A stretch of DNA of 64,000 nt, taken from Aspidapion aeneum (taxonomy: Eukaryota > Arthropoda > Insecta > Coleoptera > Brentidae). The number at the start of each line of letters is the position of its first letter. Position 1 is the first letter of the stretch. The notes below the pieces were generated by a model. It did no database searches. It saw nothing but the letters and a program-made list of their open reading frames with translations, and had not been told where the DNA came from. Where the stretch lies: assembly GCA_963576565.1 (NCBI GenBank), contig OY755048.1:9091984-9155983 (forward strand). Direction: 5' to 3'. The position numbers and the translations under genes are program-made. Positions 31,305-42,316 of the stretch are shown here, piece by piece.

Positions 31305-34300
31305 CTTAGAGTAATAATAATATAAAGAGAAGAAGTAAATCGCGGCCCCGTGTAAATTTTTCCTATTCGTGGCGGTCATTCCTGAAAACTTAGAATTTGC
31401 AGAATCCCCGGCGATGGCAACACAGCTGCGTCACTGGAATCATCTCGAAAAAACCACACTGGGCTGAATTTTCACAGTATTTTCAGAAACATAGCACTTC
31501 TTGTTTATTTTTACGTCCAACTAAGTTCTTTTTTACAAAAATCAAACTCAGCACAGAGAAAAAAACCCCAAAAATTCAATATACGGAGTCCCACGGCCAA
31601 GACAACACTGCATTTAATACAAACACATGTTACTGTCAGTGTCGACCTTAGAGCTTAGGAATATCTGGGCTAACCGTTCACAACTTGAGGACCCACCTAC
31701 TTACTTGTTGCCATTATATAAGTGAAAAAATAATCTTTTGTTTGAAACTCGTAGACAATGATTGATTGAGTAGAAATAAAATTTTGGACTTCCATTGTCT
31801 TTATGGACTCATATAAAGTAGTAAAGTAGTTACGAAATTTCAAAAAACGTCAAAATTGCCACTCACTCACTGACTCACTCATGTATAGATCATCAAAATT
31901 CTACTGTACTTCCAGACCTCCTATAAAGTTGAAATTTGGCGGACTGATAGAAATTATGACCAAACCCCTGGAAAAAATCAAAAAGCCCCAAAATTCTAAT
32001 TTACTCCCCTCCCCTATACATGTAAAATTATTAAAAAGTAACATTACCCACTTCTAGAAATTCTAGAGAGCTGAGCTTTGGCAGCCTGATAGGAACTATG
32101 ATAAAACGATAGGAAAAAACACCCCAAAATTCTAATTTAGTTCCCTTCCATATAAATGTAAAGTTATGTAAAAGTAACACTGCCCACTTCCAGAAACGCT
32201 AGAGAGCTGAGCTTTTTAAGACTGAAAGATACTATGATAAAACAATAGGAAAAAATTTTAAAACCCAATATTTTAATTTACTTTCCTCTCCTATAAATGT
32301 AAATTTATATAAAAGTAACATTGCCCACTTCCAGAAACGCTAGAGAGCTGAGCTTTGGAAGGCTGATAGAAACTATGATAAAACCATGGGAAAAAAATTA
32401 GAAACTTCAAAAATTTTCATTTACTCTCCTCCCCCATAAATGTCAAGTTATGTAAAAGTAACATTACCCACTTCCAAAAACGCTAGAGAGCTGAGCATTG
32501 GAAGACTGATAGGAACTATGATAAAACTATAGGAAAAAATTTAAAAAGACGAACATTTTAATTTAATTCCCTCCATACATGTAAAGTTATGCAAAAGTAA
32601 CATTGTCCACTTTCAGAAAGGCTAGAGAGCTGAGCTTTGGAAGGCTGATAGCAGCTATGATAAAACCATGGGAAAAAATTAAAAGACCTCAAAATTTTAG
32701 GTAAGGCATTGCAAAAGTTTTGAACAATATTCCGCATATTTTACTATTTTAAAAATTAAATATTATCCAATTCCTTTAAAAAAAGAAGTGAAACCATAAC
32801 AAAAACATTTTATGTAAAAAAAAGCCAAGTACGCGGCATTCCGTAAAAAGAATTGAGATAAAAGTAAAGTCAAGTTCTCCAATAAAAATTTCAAAATTAA
32901 AGTAATTAACTAGATTGGAAATGTTTTTCTAAACTTGGCTATTACGGCTGTAAATGACTCTTAGGCACAGTGCTAAATTGAACATAAAGAAGTTTGGCTG
33001 TAATAGCAAAGTTTAGAAAAACATTTCCAACTAGGAAAAATTTTTCAATATGAAATTTGTATTGGAGAACTTGGCCTTACTTTTATCTCAATTCTTTTTA
33101 CGGAATGCCATTTTCGCATACCTTGCTCTTTTTTACATGAAAAGTTTTTGTGTTGATTTATTTTAAACAGGACGTTTCAGTAAGTAAGCATCTCTAACCG
33201 TTGTCAAGTGTAAACTAAACAATCCAGTCTAAAGGCTACTACTTATACTACTTGGCTTGCAGAAGGCCCGCCCCTTTTTACCTTCCTAGCCCGCACAGCA
33301 ACGGCTAGAGAAGGTATTGTTTTCGAAAAAAAAATTTTTTTGAGATAACACCGAAAATGTGTTATTTGGGTGTATTTTACCCTAGCAATATCGTCGTGAT
33401 GTCTGTCTGTGTTGTGTGTGTATGTATGTATATCTGTCCGTAACGCGATAGCTCCTAAACCGCTTAACCGTTTTACATGAAATTTTCAGGTAAAATAGTA
33501 CTCGATACTGCAACGAGCTGATTAGATTTTAGTCAAAATTCGTGAATGCTAATGACGGTTTTTTGACAGTTAAAAAGTTAAAAAAATGCTAACTTTTTAA
33601 TGGAACGTCGCATCAATATGCGGTTTTCGGAATATAGTAGCGCGCGTTATAAAAATTATGTTATAACCGAAAAGTTCGTAGGAGCTTTCATTTCGGAGAT
33701 ATTTACAAAAAGCTGTTTTCAAGGTTGATATAACGTGGAGTGTGCTAATGGGCTAGGAAGGTATCAGATCCGTCATGGATCCTTCATCCTATGAAATTTT
33801 GGTTTAAACCATTTAATAGTGCTTCAACTCTCCAAACAGAAAAGCCGCATTTTAAAATAATAAAATAGAATATCCTTAATACTGGTTAAAACTGTTGAAA
33901 CAATGACTAATAGTTAATCGTCCTCACTATAGGAAAAAGGATTCCCTTTTTACCTGTGGATATAGTCCAAGTAGCTCAAAACGAAACCCGGCCCTGCTAA
34001 CACGAAATCCGTAATATAATGTCATACACCTGTTGCCACGTCCTGAAAAAATTGTGGGAAAAGGGGCCGTTCCTAAATTATGTTGTCTAAATGAGTTTTT
34101 ATCGCAAATTGTAATAAGAAATACACAGCATAAATCGACGCGACGCGGGCTAATAAGCGCATGACAAATTATCGCACGGTTTGAATATCCTAACCAAGTC
34201 AAAGCACTATATATTTTGGTAAGGTAAGGAGTTGAACCTTACTTATTATTTATAAAATTTTACAAAGGCAGAGGAGGCGGCAACAGCGGAAAAGCTACAT

Positions 34301-34373
34301 TGTTTACCAACAAATGAATGAATGACCGCCGAAACCAGGGCTACTACTTCTCTTTATATGTTATTACTCTGAG
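31305..34373 (+). mobile_element. E3 DNA element copy 2 (3.07 kb, 8-bp target duplication)
   Basis: Flanked by gtggtacc on both sides (31297-31304, 34374-34381), which also restores the reading frame of the interrupted RT. Ends: CTtAGAGTAATAA... and ...TTATTACTCTgAG. The internal parts correspond in order to copy 1: tandem units (about 31915-32690), central palindrome (about 32815-33140), 'cagacaga'-like run (33395-33440). Over a 255-bp stretch compared by eye (31397-31651) the copies differ at about 12 positions, so roughly 95% identity. No transposase was found. Confidence 0.92.
31915..32690. repeat. Tandem ~130-145-bp units in E3 copy 2
   Basis: Same units as in copy 1, inverted: 'cgctagagagctgagctttg', 'aactatgataaaac', 'gtaacattgcccacttccag'. 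About six units. Confidence 0.85.
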
Positions 34374-34830
34374 GTGGTACCCAAACATACCCTAATGCTT
34401 TTCAACACCATGCAAAAACGAGCTATCAAGCTAATCAATGACCACGCACTTACCCGTAGCTTGGATAGTCTCGAACATCGAAGAACTGTGGGTGATCTAT
34501 CTCTCTTCTACAGGTATTATCACGGAAAATGCTCTGAAGAGCTGGCACGTATGATCCCCGCGGGAGTAGTACCTACTAGGCGAACACGTCAAACAGACGG
34601 TAACCATCAATTTACTGTCAAAATAGAGGCACCAAGAACCTCATTATATCAGAATTCATATCTCTGGAGAGCAGCATCGCTGTGGAATGGACTCCCCGCG
34701 ACAGTTTTCTCTGCAGATTACAACCTGAACCGCTTCAAAACCAATATACACCAAAATTTCCGCGCACTTGCCGCTTCTCGAGCGTGATAGGGATCTCGTT
34801 GCGAGTGCGCATAACCGTGAAAAAAAAAAC
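34374..34830 (+). pseudogene. Non-LTR retrotransposon RT, C-terminal part (3' piece)
   Basis: Continues the RT at 30862-31304: 'FNTMQKRAIKLINDHAL', 'LDSLEHRRTVGDLSLFYRYY', 'GKCSEELARMIP', 'NSYLWRAASLWNGLPATVF', 'NRFKTNIHQNF'. This is the conserved tail of CR1/Jockey-group proteins, ending in a stop at 34785-34787 followed by a short A-rich stretch ('gtgaaaaaaaaaac', about 34816-34829), probably the 3' end. The stretch is open and intact, so the element was probably young when E3 entered. Confidence 0.85.
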
Positions 34831-35829
34831 TTTTTGACAATTGCCAAATAATGTAGTGATGTAACGGAGTACGTTCCAAAACCACCAAAACTGACGCATG
34901 CGCAGTAACGGAAATCCTGTCTACCCGAAAAAGGGACAAAGCATCGCGTGTGGGAATGCATGGGTATGCCCAATATTTATGCGCTAACGTATTTGGACCA
35001 CTCAATGTTTTTTAATGTGTTTTTTTTAAACAACCACAACGAAGTTTTAAATGTGCGTTTCAATAATTCCCAAAAACCTATCTTGATTTGTAGTGGAAAA
35101 TGTTCACTCAAAATAAGTTAATTGGGTCAAAAAAGACCTAATTATCAAATTTTGTGATGTGTGTCTGTCTGTCTGTTTGTTGTTCTGTCTGTTGGTCTCT
35201 CTGTCTGTCTGTCTCAACTATAACTCAAATAAAAATTAATCGAATTTAAGCAAATTTGCAACAGAAATTTTGCGGTATCTGTAGATACGGCCCTTATAGT
35301 TTCGTTGGAGTCGGGAGATGTAAAGGGGTAGTAGGGAGATTTAAATAATTTAAAAAATCATAATATGAGAACCGCAGCACCTATAGCGAAACAAGGTATT
35401 AAATGTTAGATTAGGAATTATATATTAAGCAATATTTGTTATAACGTCAACGTCAACACACACGTCACAAGTCACAGTTTTTGAGATATAAAAATATTTT
35501 GCAAACAAAACTTTATCTGGGTATTACGCCACTATTAAGGATTTTTTTTTATTAAGAAACCACTGCGTTTTTCCTGATCCTCTAATTTTCCAGTGGTTTA
35601 TAAGAAAAAAGAAATATTATAAAAAATCGTTTTCAAGTTCTTCAAATATTTAATTTATCAAATAATTCTTTTACGAATACTATTTACTCTGCTTTATGTT
35701 TATATTTGTTACTTATTTATTTAAATCTGAAATTTTTTAATCAAAACAATTTATATGCCAACGGTAGCATGAGATTATTTCAAAATTATATTATGTCAGT
35801 TATACAAATAATACAAATTATTATTTTAA
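34831..35829. other. AT-rich spacer with a (TGTC)n tract
   Basis: A (TGTC)/(TCTG) tract at about 35160-35215 is followed by 'aactataactcaaataaaaa' and 'tttaagcaaatttgcaac', which read on the minus strand resembles the box preceding (GACA)n in E4. Otherwise nothing recognised. Confidence 0.5.
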
Positions 35830-36205
35830 TAATAGTTTATAAGCAAATTTAAAACTCATTCATGTTAATAGGTATATTTGAAAACCAAATCTTTTATATT
35901 TACTAAAATATTTGCTAAGTCTTTTTAAGTAATTTTTCTTGTAATCTCTTCATAATATTTTTAATGTAGAAACAACATTTCGGACTTCAATTGTCTCAAA
36001 ACTCCTTATCGTATTTCCCGATGAATAGACTGTTGCTACATTTGGTTTGTTATTAATTTTCGTTGTGCTTATTAATTTTTCGGAATAACCATTCTGTTGT
36101 AATTCATTTTTATTGCTGTTAATTTCTGTAGTTAATTCTTCATTACTACTACAAATATTTACGGCTCTTAAATACAAACTTCTTATAACTTTTGTAGCAC
36201 CAGAA
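35830..36205 (-). pseudogene. Penelope-like element fragment, 3' copy
   Basis: Minus-strand text 'VIRSLYLRAVNICSSNEEL', 'INSNKNELQQNGYSEKLIS' and 'VRNVVSTLKIL' corresponds to the RT C-terminal extension of Penelope-like elements ('VI..L..RA..ICS.......E.......L..NGYP'). It is almost identical to the second copy at 36740-37250, including the untranslated tail ('actcattcatgttaatagg'). The upstream part is cut at about 36205 where an opposite-strand non-LTR tail begins. No GIY-YIG endonuclease is present. Confidence 0.8.
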
Positions 36206-36735
36206 GCACCACAAGCTAAAAACGCGATAAGTGACACAAACTCTAAAGTTCTAAATCAAACTGTAAGTAGTGATTTTAAAACGTGGCTAAAGTCTAAAAT
36301 TTAATCAATGTGGCAAGAAAAGTGGGAGAATCCTACATCCAAATTACGCAAAATAAAAAAATCCGTAAACAAGTGAACATTTTTACCAAAATCTCGGCGA
36401 GTTCAAATAATAACAACTAGGTTAAGAATAGGTCGCATTAAGTTAACTCACGAACATATTTTTAAAAAAACCAACGCACCTATATGCGCCCAGTTCGTGA
36501 AATAATCACAGTGAGATACATATTAATTGACAGCCCAAACTACAACAACCAGAGACACAAACATAAATTGAAAAACAATTTAATGGAACTACTAAACAAT
36601 AGTGAACAGACCACCAATCATCTTGTCAACTTTTTAAAAGACTGTAATTTGGTACATTGTATTTAACTATTGTAAACTTCTTTGAGTGCGCTAATGACCT
36701 TAGTGGATGCGCCCTACAATAAAAGAAAAAAAATA
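36206..36735 (+). pseudogene. I-like non-LTR retrotransposon tail with poly(A)
   Basis: Plus-strand text, across frame changes: 'SSDFKTWLKSKI', 'WQEKWENPTSKLRKIK', 'TTRLRIGRIKLTHEHIFKK', 'ICAQF', 'YILIDSPNYNNQRHKHKLKN', 'LVNFLKDCNL'. This is the end of an RNase H domain followed by the Cys/His tail of I/R1-group non-LTR proteins ('RLRIGHT.LTH......P.C..C....T..HIL..CP.Y...R'). One Cys of the motif appears as Ser. It ends in an AATAAA-like signal and poly(A) at 36716-36735. It lies between two Penelope-like fragments. Confidence 0.75.
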
Positions 36736-36739
36736 GTTT

Positions 36740-37250
36740 ATAAGCAAATATAAAACTCATTCATGTTAATAGGTATATTTGAAAAAGTAATTTTTCTTCT
36801 AATCTCTTCATAATATTTTTAATGTAGAAACAAAATTTCGGACTTCCATTGTCTCAAAACTCCTTATCGTATTTCCCGATGAATATACTGTTGCTACATT
36901 TGGTTTGTTATTAATTTTCGTTGTGCTTATTAATTTTTCGGAATAACCATTCTGTTGTAATTCATTTTTATTGCTGTTAATTTCTATAGTTAATTCTTCA
37001 TTACTACTACAAATATTTACGGCTCTTAAATACAAACTTCTTATAACTTCTTGTTTTCTAGCACCAGAATGATTAGACTTGAAATTAAGGTACTGTCCCG
37101 TGTGTGTAGATTTCCTATATACAGTGGTTTGACTGATTCTGTTTATTCGTTTGACAAGAACATCCAAAAAAGGTAAGGCCAAAGCTTTTTCAATTTCCAT
37201 GGTGTATTTGATTGTTGGTCGAATATCGTTCAGATGGTTGGAAAATTCTG
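36740..37250 (-). pseudogene. Penelope-like element RT C-terminal fragment, longer copy
   Basis: Minus-strand text from about 37250: 'HLNDIRPTIKYTMEIE' (with a frame change near 37200), 'LALPFLDVLVKRI', 'TTVYRKSTHTGQYLNFKSNH', 'ARKQEVIRSLYLRAVNICSS', 'NGYSEKLIS'. These are typical of Penelope-like RTs ('LPFLDV', 'YRK.THT..YL...S.HP'). The RT catalytic YxDD region is upstream and absent. It shares its 3' half and tail with 35830-36205, as expected from the partially tandem copies usual for Penelope elements. Confidence 0.85.
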
Positions 37251-37485
37251 TAGTTCATCATCATCATCATCCGTATCGTAGTCATAGTTTTGGTTTGACT
37301 CTTGCTGTATGAGTACACATACACCGATCCTAGGGTTTTTGTGTCCGCTGAAACCAAATTTGCAGCTAAAAACAAATTGTAATTTAAAGAAGCGGGAGGG
37401 GGGGATTTTATGGTATTAGGGTAAAACTGTTTATGTGGAGACTTAACGAACAAACTCTAATCAAGTTTTTTTGCAGATTTTGATA
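37251..37485. other. Spacer with an ATC-rich run
   Basis: A short 'tcatcatcatcatc' run at 37257-37270 adjoins the Penelope-like fragment. The rest has no recognised content. Confidence 0.5.
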
Positions 37486-38193
37486 CCCAGGTAACAAGGA
37501 GTCATCAAATGACGTCTTTTTTTCGTCGAAAAGTGGTCATTTGGATGACCTGCAGGTCATCTACCAAAAAATGTTGTCTTTAAGGCGTCAGTTACTTGAC
37601 GTCTTTTCGTAGAGTAGTTTTTGACGTCTGAAAAACGTCATATATTGGTCACTACCCACACTGCACACTTTGTCCAAGGGACATACACTCATACTTACAT
37701 AGATGGTGCCCCAGTCAGTACTTGACCAGATTTATACGGAATGTATATTAAATCAAGACAAACTTCGAGGCTTCTTTCGCTTGAAGGTGGAGATGTGTAA
37801 GTCTAGGTATAGGTCTATTTTGATCTGTACCTCATGCCTCTCAGACGAACCCTGCTGTACCTGTTCCAGTACTTCCAGGTCTAAGTCACAGAAGAGTCAC
37901 CTTCTGTGTCTAAGTTTCCTCCCAGTGTTCTCAACTGCAGGGAATATGTCATATATACAGACGAGTTAAAAAAAGTTATAAATAGGTTTGTGTCTGTGTG
38001 TGTGTCTAATGTTCTGATTTGGTCCCAAATACGTCATATTGCTGACGTCTTTAAAACGTCTAAAAATGACGTCATTTTGGGTGTGTCTTTTGAACGTCAT
38101 TTAAAGGTCATTTACACGTCAAATTAGAGACGTCAATGGTCATTAAAAATTACCTTTTTTTGACGTTTAAAAAACGTAACCTTGCTACCTGGG
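37486..38193. mobile_element. TA-flanked MITE dense in TGACGT motifs (708 bp)
   Basis: Ends 'cccaggtaacaagg' (37486) and 'ccttgctacctggg' (38193) are inverted with one mismatch. TA lies on both sides (37484-37485, 38194-38195), the duplication of Tc1/mariner-type elements. The interior near both ends is packed with 'gacgtc', 'aacgtc' and 'cgtca' in both orientations, roughly 18 TGACGT/ACGTCA-like hexamers. No transposase is encoded. The open stretches at 37703-38127 have no recognised domain. Confidence 0.75.
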
Positions 38194-39480
38194 TAGCTTT
38201 ATAAAATTTACCATTTACTTTTGGGCATGAGCCACCATTTTGAAATATTCAAGATGGTGGTCATAAAAAAGTAAAAGAAAAATATACGCATGCGATACAT
38301 CAATTATCGATTCGTCGATATTTTTTATAAAATCATTCCTCCCCCTGTTGGAGTACCCCTAGAAAAAAGACCGAATTTCGGTGCAAGCGGCCAAATACCG
38401 ACGACAATAACGTGCCACACACACATGTGTTTGGTTCAGATATTTTTTCCTCCAAATTTTTCATTTGAAAATGGCCACCCTCTTGGATTGTTCAAAATGC
38501 CCAAACGTGCTAGAGTGGCAACACTCGGATTCATAATATAGAACATCTCGGCTAACAAAATCCGAAATAAAATTTATTATACCTATTTTTCCACCTTTTT
38601 TTGTTTTCCTCCAGACTTGAAGCTAATTTAACACCAAGAACGACTGAGCCTTATGGATAACTGTATGTGCCTAGTGGCACCAATGTGGTATGAATTTATA
38701 AATTAATTTTTCTGTTGAAACTGTTGTGCATGATTCCAATTTGCTCAGAATTGACGCTAAAACTCGAGACAAAAAACCGCATATAAATCTTCAATCGAAA
38801 AATTTTACATGTGTCCAGTGCATATCGCGTTTAATCTTTTTTATGAATAAATTATTTTTGCTCCCTCGTTGCGGCAGCTTTTGGGTTTTGTCTGCCAATA
38901 ATGAGTTCATTTGCATTTTGGCGATTGAACAAAGTCGAATAAAGCCGCAGAGGCTTTGGTTTCGACACGCTTACCCTCCCAAAACCGCTATTTTAGTTTT
39001 ATATGGACGCACAATGGCAATTTTAAGCCATAAAACCAAGTTGACAATAATTATTGCTTTTGGAATACTAATATAAATGCTCATAATAAAAATATATCGC
39101 TCAAAACTATAAAATTATTGCGAAATAGGAAATTTCAAGCGAAATCACTTAATACCCAATGAACCTTAAAAAAATTAACGCTTCAGATCACCAAGAAAAT
39201 CAATGCTTCTTGGAAACTAAACTCAATATACTCAAAGCACAGGAAATGTAGATTTTTGTGATTGCACAACAAAAACATTATATCAAATCTATAAAACTTA
39301 TTTTCTCGATAATATTATCTTGTCTCAAACCAAGTTGACTTAAATTAACGACAAAGGGACTGCTTTCTAAGAATATTTGTTTTTTCTTAATATCTAGTTT
39401 TGAAAAGAGACTTAGTTTTTCAAAACAACGAACAGTTTTTTATATCGACAAATGTTTGAGTTTTCTTTACCACAAAAAAT
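38194..39480. other. Unassigned sequence
   Basis: A small inverted pair 'gccaccattttga'/'caagatggtggtc' lies at 38230-38263. No known coding similarity was seen in the open stretches at 38290-38541 or 38726-39076. Confidence 0.4.
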
Positions 39481-39597
39481 CGTCGTGGTGTAGTGGTAAC
39501 ATTGTTTATTTCCCACACCGACGGCGGTCCGGGTTCCATTCCTTGCTAGGTACAATGAAACCTCTCCTTGCGGACCCCCCCACCACAAATTAAACAA
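39481..39597 (+). repeat. tRNA-derived sequence (SINE head or tRNA pseudogene)
   Basis: 'tggtgtagtggtaac' (39486-39500) fits a polymerase III A box and 'gggttccattcc' (39531-39542) resembles a B box with an altered GA. The spacing is tRNA-like, but no acceptor-stem pairing is evident. It is followed by a C-rich then A-rich tail ('cggaccccccccacc'-like, 39571-39597). Most likely a SINE head; only one copy is in the window. Confidence 0.5.
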
Positions 39598-39794
39598 AGA
39601 ATTACTAAGAAGTAAACTAAGAACTAATTTTCTTGATCACGATAAAATGTTTCAAATCAAAATAACGATGGCTGGAGACATTCCATTTTCAATATTTTAA
39701 GCAAGACATTTCTTCTCTTGCATTTTTACCATCAAAACATTAATTTTCCTAAATCAAAGCGGTATCTCTATTAAAAATTTGTTAAATTCGTATT

Positions 39795-39924
39795 AAGCGC
39801 ACTCTGTCTCCTCTTTAATATACTTTTAGTTATGTAGTCATTAATTTTATCGATAAAAAATGACTACATAACCGAAATCTAGTTACAAACTAAAAGTGGA
39901 GTACATAGAACACAGAGTGCGCTT
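39795..39924. mobile_element. Small hairpin MITE of ~130 bp
   Basis: 'aagcgcactctgt' (39795) pairs with 'acagagtgcgctt' (39924). An inner stem pairs 'tatgtagtcatt' (39831) with 'aatgactacata' (39858). Near-complete foldback, no coding capacity. Confidence 0.65.
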
Positions 39925-40380
39925 TACATTTAAACATTAATCTCACACTATTTCGACTGAAAATTAGTACAAATACAAGTTGGTTTCACTCTTTACTTTG
40001 TATGGTTTAAGTATAATAGTTAGCCTGTTATGGTTTACGGTTTGGACATTCAGTCGCGGATCAAATAGATGGGAAAAAAGTTTTTCTGTACTTAGTTGTT
40101 TCAAAATGGTTTAGACATTATAAAACACTATTCTTCATCAAAAACTGTACACATGTACATTCGGGATAATGTAATATATCAGGGTTTACTTTGCGCATCG
40201 ATACATCGGCATTGCAGGGTGATTCCACCGTTACGTGTGTGACATTCAGACTTATTTTTTTTTAAATTGTTGCTTTTAAACCCAACAAAAACTCATCGCA
40301 ATTATTAAATATAATTTTGCTGGGTTAAGTTGTTAGTTTTGCTTACGTTAACGCCAAAAAAATCACTGATTGAAAAATAT

Positions 40381-40797
40381 TGTTACGGGTCCACAACGAC
40401 AAATTAAAACTCGCAATTGTTGAAAACGATACGTCAATTTATTTCGACAAATTATGTACAAAAACACGCACTTAAACTTACGAATAACTTGCTAATAATT
40501 CACTACTATAATCGGTCTATTAACTTCGTGTTACTATCTCACGACCACTACAGTACGTTGTCTGTGACTGACTCCCTGGTGCGCGACCCCGGCCCTATAT
40601 ATAGGATCGTCCATCTCTCTCGAACTTTCCGGCAGCCTTTGACGTCCGGAAAGTTCTCGTATTATTACGACCGCAAGTCACAGATAACGCAACTAAAACC
40701 TAGACTAAGAATACAACCTTAAGATAAATCAAACTAATACTACACTAAACCTAAATAAATTCCAATTATAAAATTTAAATAACTTAAATTTGTAACA
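40381..40797 (-). repeat. Solo LTR with 4-bp target duplication
   Basis: Ends 'tgttacgggt' and 'tttgtaaca' (TG...CA), flanked by atat on both sides (40377-40380, 40798-40801). On the minus strand it has a TATA box ('cctatatataggg', about 40594-40606), an 'agtcagtcac' initiator-like stretch ~30 bp downstream and AATAAA near the 3' end (about 40440). A hairpin ('aactttccgg'/'ccggaaagtt') lies just upstream of TATA. The 4-bp duplication suggests a gypsy-type element. Confidence 0.8.
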
Positions 40798-41255
40798 ATA
40801 TTAATTTACTTATGAGATTATAAAAATTCGTTACGTGTGTGACATTTATTTCTTAACAGAATAATGTATTTTTGTTATTTTACAAATTTTCTGCGAACTG
40901 CCAAATAGTGAATTCAACTTTTATTTTTTAATTAATAATTGGTAATATTTTGTACAATAAGATTTATATTTAAATGCCCCTTTATGCATTTTAATATTTT
41001 ATTTATAAACTTAAAAGTGAGTTACGTGTGTGACAACAACGTGTTACGTGTGTGACTAATGAAAAAATACAGAAAGTAACACCTAATAGAATTTTATTTT
41101 TAAAAAGAACTTTAACTAGACAACTAAAAAGAATATTTTTTTAAAAACTTCATAATTACTTGACCAAATAACTTCTTACTCAAATTTTTTGGGTAGGGCC
41201 TATTTAGTTTTATAAAGGGTAATCTGCTGTTGTTTTCTTCATAAAGAAGTTGATT

Positions 41256-41567
41256 TTAAACACTTGATGCAGCTTTATAAAAGTCGAGCAAATTTTGGAC
41301 TACCAATTTTTTATCTTTAGAATGAGATTGCCAAACCAAAGATTCTACGCGTCCTCCTATACCGTCTACTACACGTTTGCCGTGGTTTGTGCAAAAATAC
41401 TTCCATGTAAAATTAACATAAAATTTGTCTTTCAAAAATGGAAGTAAGTATTTATTTTTGAATTCCGATGATGGCCCATCACTAAAAATTATCACATCTT
41501 CCTTTTGACCTTCTGTAAAAATTATCTCAAACAACTTATTAACAAATACAAATATGGTATAAATCAA
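41256..41567 (-). pseudogene. Transposase fragment (SDG...HGKRVVDGIGG type)
   Basis: The open stretch reads 'EDVIIFSDGPSSEFKNKYLL', 'FTWKYFCTNHGKRVVDGIGG' and 'RVESLVWQSHSKDKKL'. The pairing of 'SDG..S.FKN+Y' with 'W.YF...HGK..VDG.GG..+..V' is a pattern I associate with the catalytic core of a DDE-type DNA transposase often left unnamed in insect genomes; I cannot assign the superfamily. The N-terminal part is cut at about 41560, where the palindromic insertion enters. Its place inside inverted ends (40215-43281) supports the transposase reading. Confidence 0.55.
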
Positions 41568-42304
41568 AACGAATTTTATACTTCACACAAAGGTATGTGT
41601 GCCTAACTTGCGAGTGTCAGAAGGAGACGGAAGAGTTGATTTTGGTTGTTTTCCTACTTACACAAGGTTGCATCTCTAGACGTACGTTTCTGTGTGTTTC
41701 ACGTCATCAGTAGAGAACAGCAAACCCAGGTAAGCCAATTTTAACCAAAATCAACTCCTATATATGAATTACTCGCAGCAGTGCAATGCGAGTGAATTAC
41801 AAGTTGTTGCGCCATCTAGCTGACTGGCTTGAGCACTCGAAAGTTTAAACACATTGGCATCGTCTTGTCTGAGACGCCGAAGCGCCATCTATGACAAGTT
41901 TCGTCCATTAATGTGGTATTAAAACCACGTAATCACGTAGCAACTAAAAGGCCGTACTGCCCGAAGCATATGCAAAGAAAAAGATGGAAAACGTGCTGTG
42001 TGTGGATCGATAAAAATCAAAACGAATTTTATACTTCACACAAAGGTATGTGTGCCTAACTTGCGAGTGTCAGAAGGAGACGGAATTGGCTTACCTGGGT
42101 TTGCTGTTCTGTACTGATGACGTGAAACACACAGAAACGTACGTCTAGAGATGCAACCTTGTGTAAGTAGGAAAACAACCAAAATCAACTCTTCCGTCTC
42201 CTTCTGACACTCGCAAGTTAGGCACACATACCTTTGTGTGAAGTATAAAATTCGTTTTGATTTTTATCGATCCACACACAGCACGTTTTCCATCTTTTTC
42301 TTTG
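41561..42304. mobile_element. Palindromic insertion with 12-bp target duplication
   Basis: Flanked by caaatatggtat on both sides (41549-41560, 42305-42316). Inside, 41971-42085 is repeated inverted at about 42194-42307 with almost no change (landmarks 'aaagatggaaaacgtgctgt', 'cttgcgagtgtcagaaggag'). The left block 41561-41745 is repeated inverted at 42086-42260. So the insert is made of one sequence present about three times in alternating orientation, around a unique part (41775-41970). No coding sequence. Confidence 0.75.
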
Positions 42305-42316
42305 CAAATATGGTAT

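Noticed and set aside
39481..39560. Functional tRNA gene
   Set aside because: A-box and B-box-like parts are present, but the acceptor stem does not pair and the B box is altered; a SINE head or tRNA pseudogene is more likely.
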